DNA of 64,000 nt from Aptenodytes patagonicus (Eukaryota > Chordata > Aves > Sphenisciformes > Spheniscidae), in NCBI RefSeq assembly GCF_965638725.1, contig NC_134962.1, forward strand, positions 2,797,501-2,861,500, given 5' to 3'. This document shows positions 63,301-64,000 of this stretch, piece by piece. Each line of letters begins with the position of its first letter. Positions within the stretch are counted from its first letter, which is position 1. The notes below the pieces were generated by a model, which saw only the letters and a list, made by a program, of their open reading frames with translations, had not been told where the DNA came from and did no database searches. The translations under genes were made by a program, and so were the position numbers.

Positions 63301-63429
63301 TGAAAATATATGAAAATGCCTGGCTAACATTTCACAGTGAATGGTCAAGCTTGGTCCCTCCCCACAGTCCATCCTTGCTTAGTGGAGCGTCCTCCCTTTC
63401 CAAACAGCGGTGGGATGAGACTCCTTCGC

Positions 63430-63555
63430 TCATTCAATGGCTTCCATGACTTCCATCACGAGAGTTCGTGGGCCTGTCATGATGAGGCTGCTGATGGTCT
63501 GATAGTCCAGATGCAAAACATACATACCATTCACTGAGAAAACAAACTGGCACAC
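63430..63555 (-). CDS. DEPTOR-like gene, last coding exon: C-terminal half of PDZ domain
   Basis: A minus-strand exon after the acceptor CTTGCAG. It encodes 41 residues and a TGA at 63432-63430. The peptide runs VCQFVFSVNGMYVLHLDYQT, then ISSLIMTGPRTLVMEVMEAI and a final Glu. This matches the C-terminal PDZ end of DEPTOR, the DEP-DEP-PDZ inhibitor and partner of mTOR, which also stops right after the EVME segment. SVNG is the usual PDZ loop, and SSLIMTGPRTLVMEV forms the second helix and last strand. P-Rex GEFs carry related PDZ domains but continue well beyond them, so a stop here favours DEPTOR. Upstream exons (the DEP domains and the PDZ start) lie right of the window; I found none between 63556 and 64000. 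The gene is in tandem orientation upstream of COL20A1. Mammalian DEPTOR sits beside COL14A1, so this copy is more likely a paralogue than DEPTOR itself. Confidence 0.82.
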   Translation of the reverse strand: MCQFVFSVNGMYVLHLDYQTISSLIMTGPRTLVMEVMEAIE

Positions 63556-64000
63556 CTGCAAGGAGAGGAAGGGCAGGTTACCTTCAGCTCATGTCTTCGT
63601 GGCAACTTCTGCCCGTGACTGGCTAGAGCCAGAGGCTGCAATGCAAATAACTCGCTACAAAACCCTGCAAACCCTAAAGCGTTACCACTCCATAAGCTCC
63701 ACTAATAATCACTGTGCTACGATCACTATATCATAAAAAAGGGACCAAAGGGATTTAGACTGTGAGCTAACAGAGAAAAGACAGACTCATTTATGAAAAG
63801 TGGTTCATTTCACAGATGGAAATGAGGCACAATATTAACATCTACCAATTTGGTAGCAAATGAGATTAGGTAAGGAGAAATTAACTGGGCTCTTGAGTAA
63901 ATGAAACAAATTCATCCATCCCCTTCCAATCCTGCCTGAAGCAAACAAGGAGTCACACTCTGCCTCTGAAGAATCCCATTATTTCAAATACCCAAGTGAC
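63556..64000 (-). other. Intron of the DEPTOR-like gene (partial)
   Basis: The final intron, running off the right edge. No upstream PDZ exon is recognisable in it. A GAAG|GTAACC near 63582 looks like a donor but is only about 25 bases from the acceptor, too close for an intron. Confidence 0.5.

Noticed and set aside
63430-63555. Assignment of the right-edge exon to a P-Rex type GEF
   Set aside because: P-Rex proteins extend far beyond the PDZ domains, while this frame stops right after the last PDZ strand as DEPTOR does.

Overview
The window is vertebrate nuclear DNA and most probably avian. Genes are split into many short exons with GT-AG introns. A CR1-type LINE 3' end with its ATTCTATGATTCT tail lies at about 20280-20558, and a second decayed CR1 piece in reverse orientation at about 43849-43980. 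Interspersed repeats are otherwise sparse. I cannot name the species.

Three genes are visible. (1) At the left edge the last coding exon of CHRNA4 (359-484, + strand) encodes M4 and the C-terminus of the neuronal nicotinic receptor alpha-4 subunit, with its 3'UTR and a poly(A) signal at 926-931. (2) Most of the window is COL20A1, collagen XX alpha-1, a FACIT collagen on the - strand. I resolved 38 coding exons plus a tentative 5-base terminal exon, from the ATG at 56927 down to about 8696. All junction phases agree, and they join into one reading frame of about 1470 residues: signal peptide, FN3-1, unstructured linker, VWA, FN3-2 to FN3-6, TSPN (laminin G-like), a Cys cluster, COL2, NC2, COL1 and a short NC1 with the FACIT C-x4-C pair. 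(3) At the right edge a - strand terminal exon (63430-63555) encodes the end of a DEPTOR-type PDZ domain and a stop codon. It appears to be the 3' end of a DEPTOR-like gene that continues beyond the window.

Layout: CHRNA4 and COL20A1 are convergent, separated by about 7.8 kb with no gene I can support. The DEPTOR-like gene lies upstream of COL20A1 in the same orientation, with about 6.4 kb between them. That interval holds a small CpG-rich patch (about 60325-60610) and a G-run/CA repeat (59357-59406).

The CHRNA4-COL20A1 neighbourhood matches the human 20q13.33 arrangement. The DEPTOR-like/COL20A1 pair mirrors human DEPTOR-COL14A1 on 8q24 in order and orientation. It may therefore be an ancient duplicated block in which birds keep a second DEPTOR-family gene; this is the most interesting observation. 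Within COL20A1, other points are a 19-residue phase 1-1 exon between FN3-6 and TSPN, a basic linker exon, a candidate poison exon inside the VWA domain, a tandem splice donor and a weak donor inside TSPN. Exon boundaries come from reading splice sites, phases and protein-family resemblance by eye, with no alignment run.
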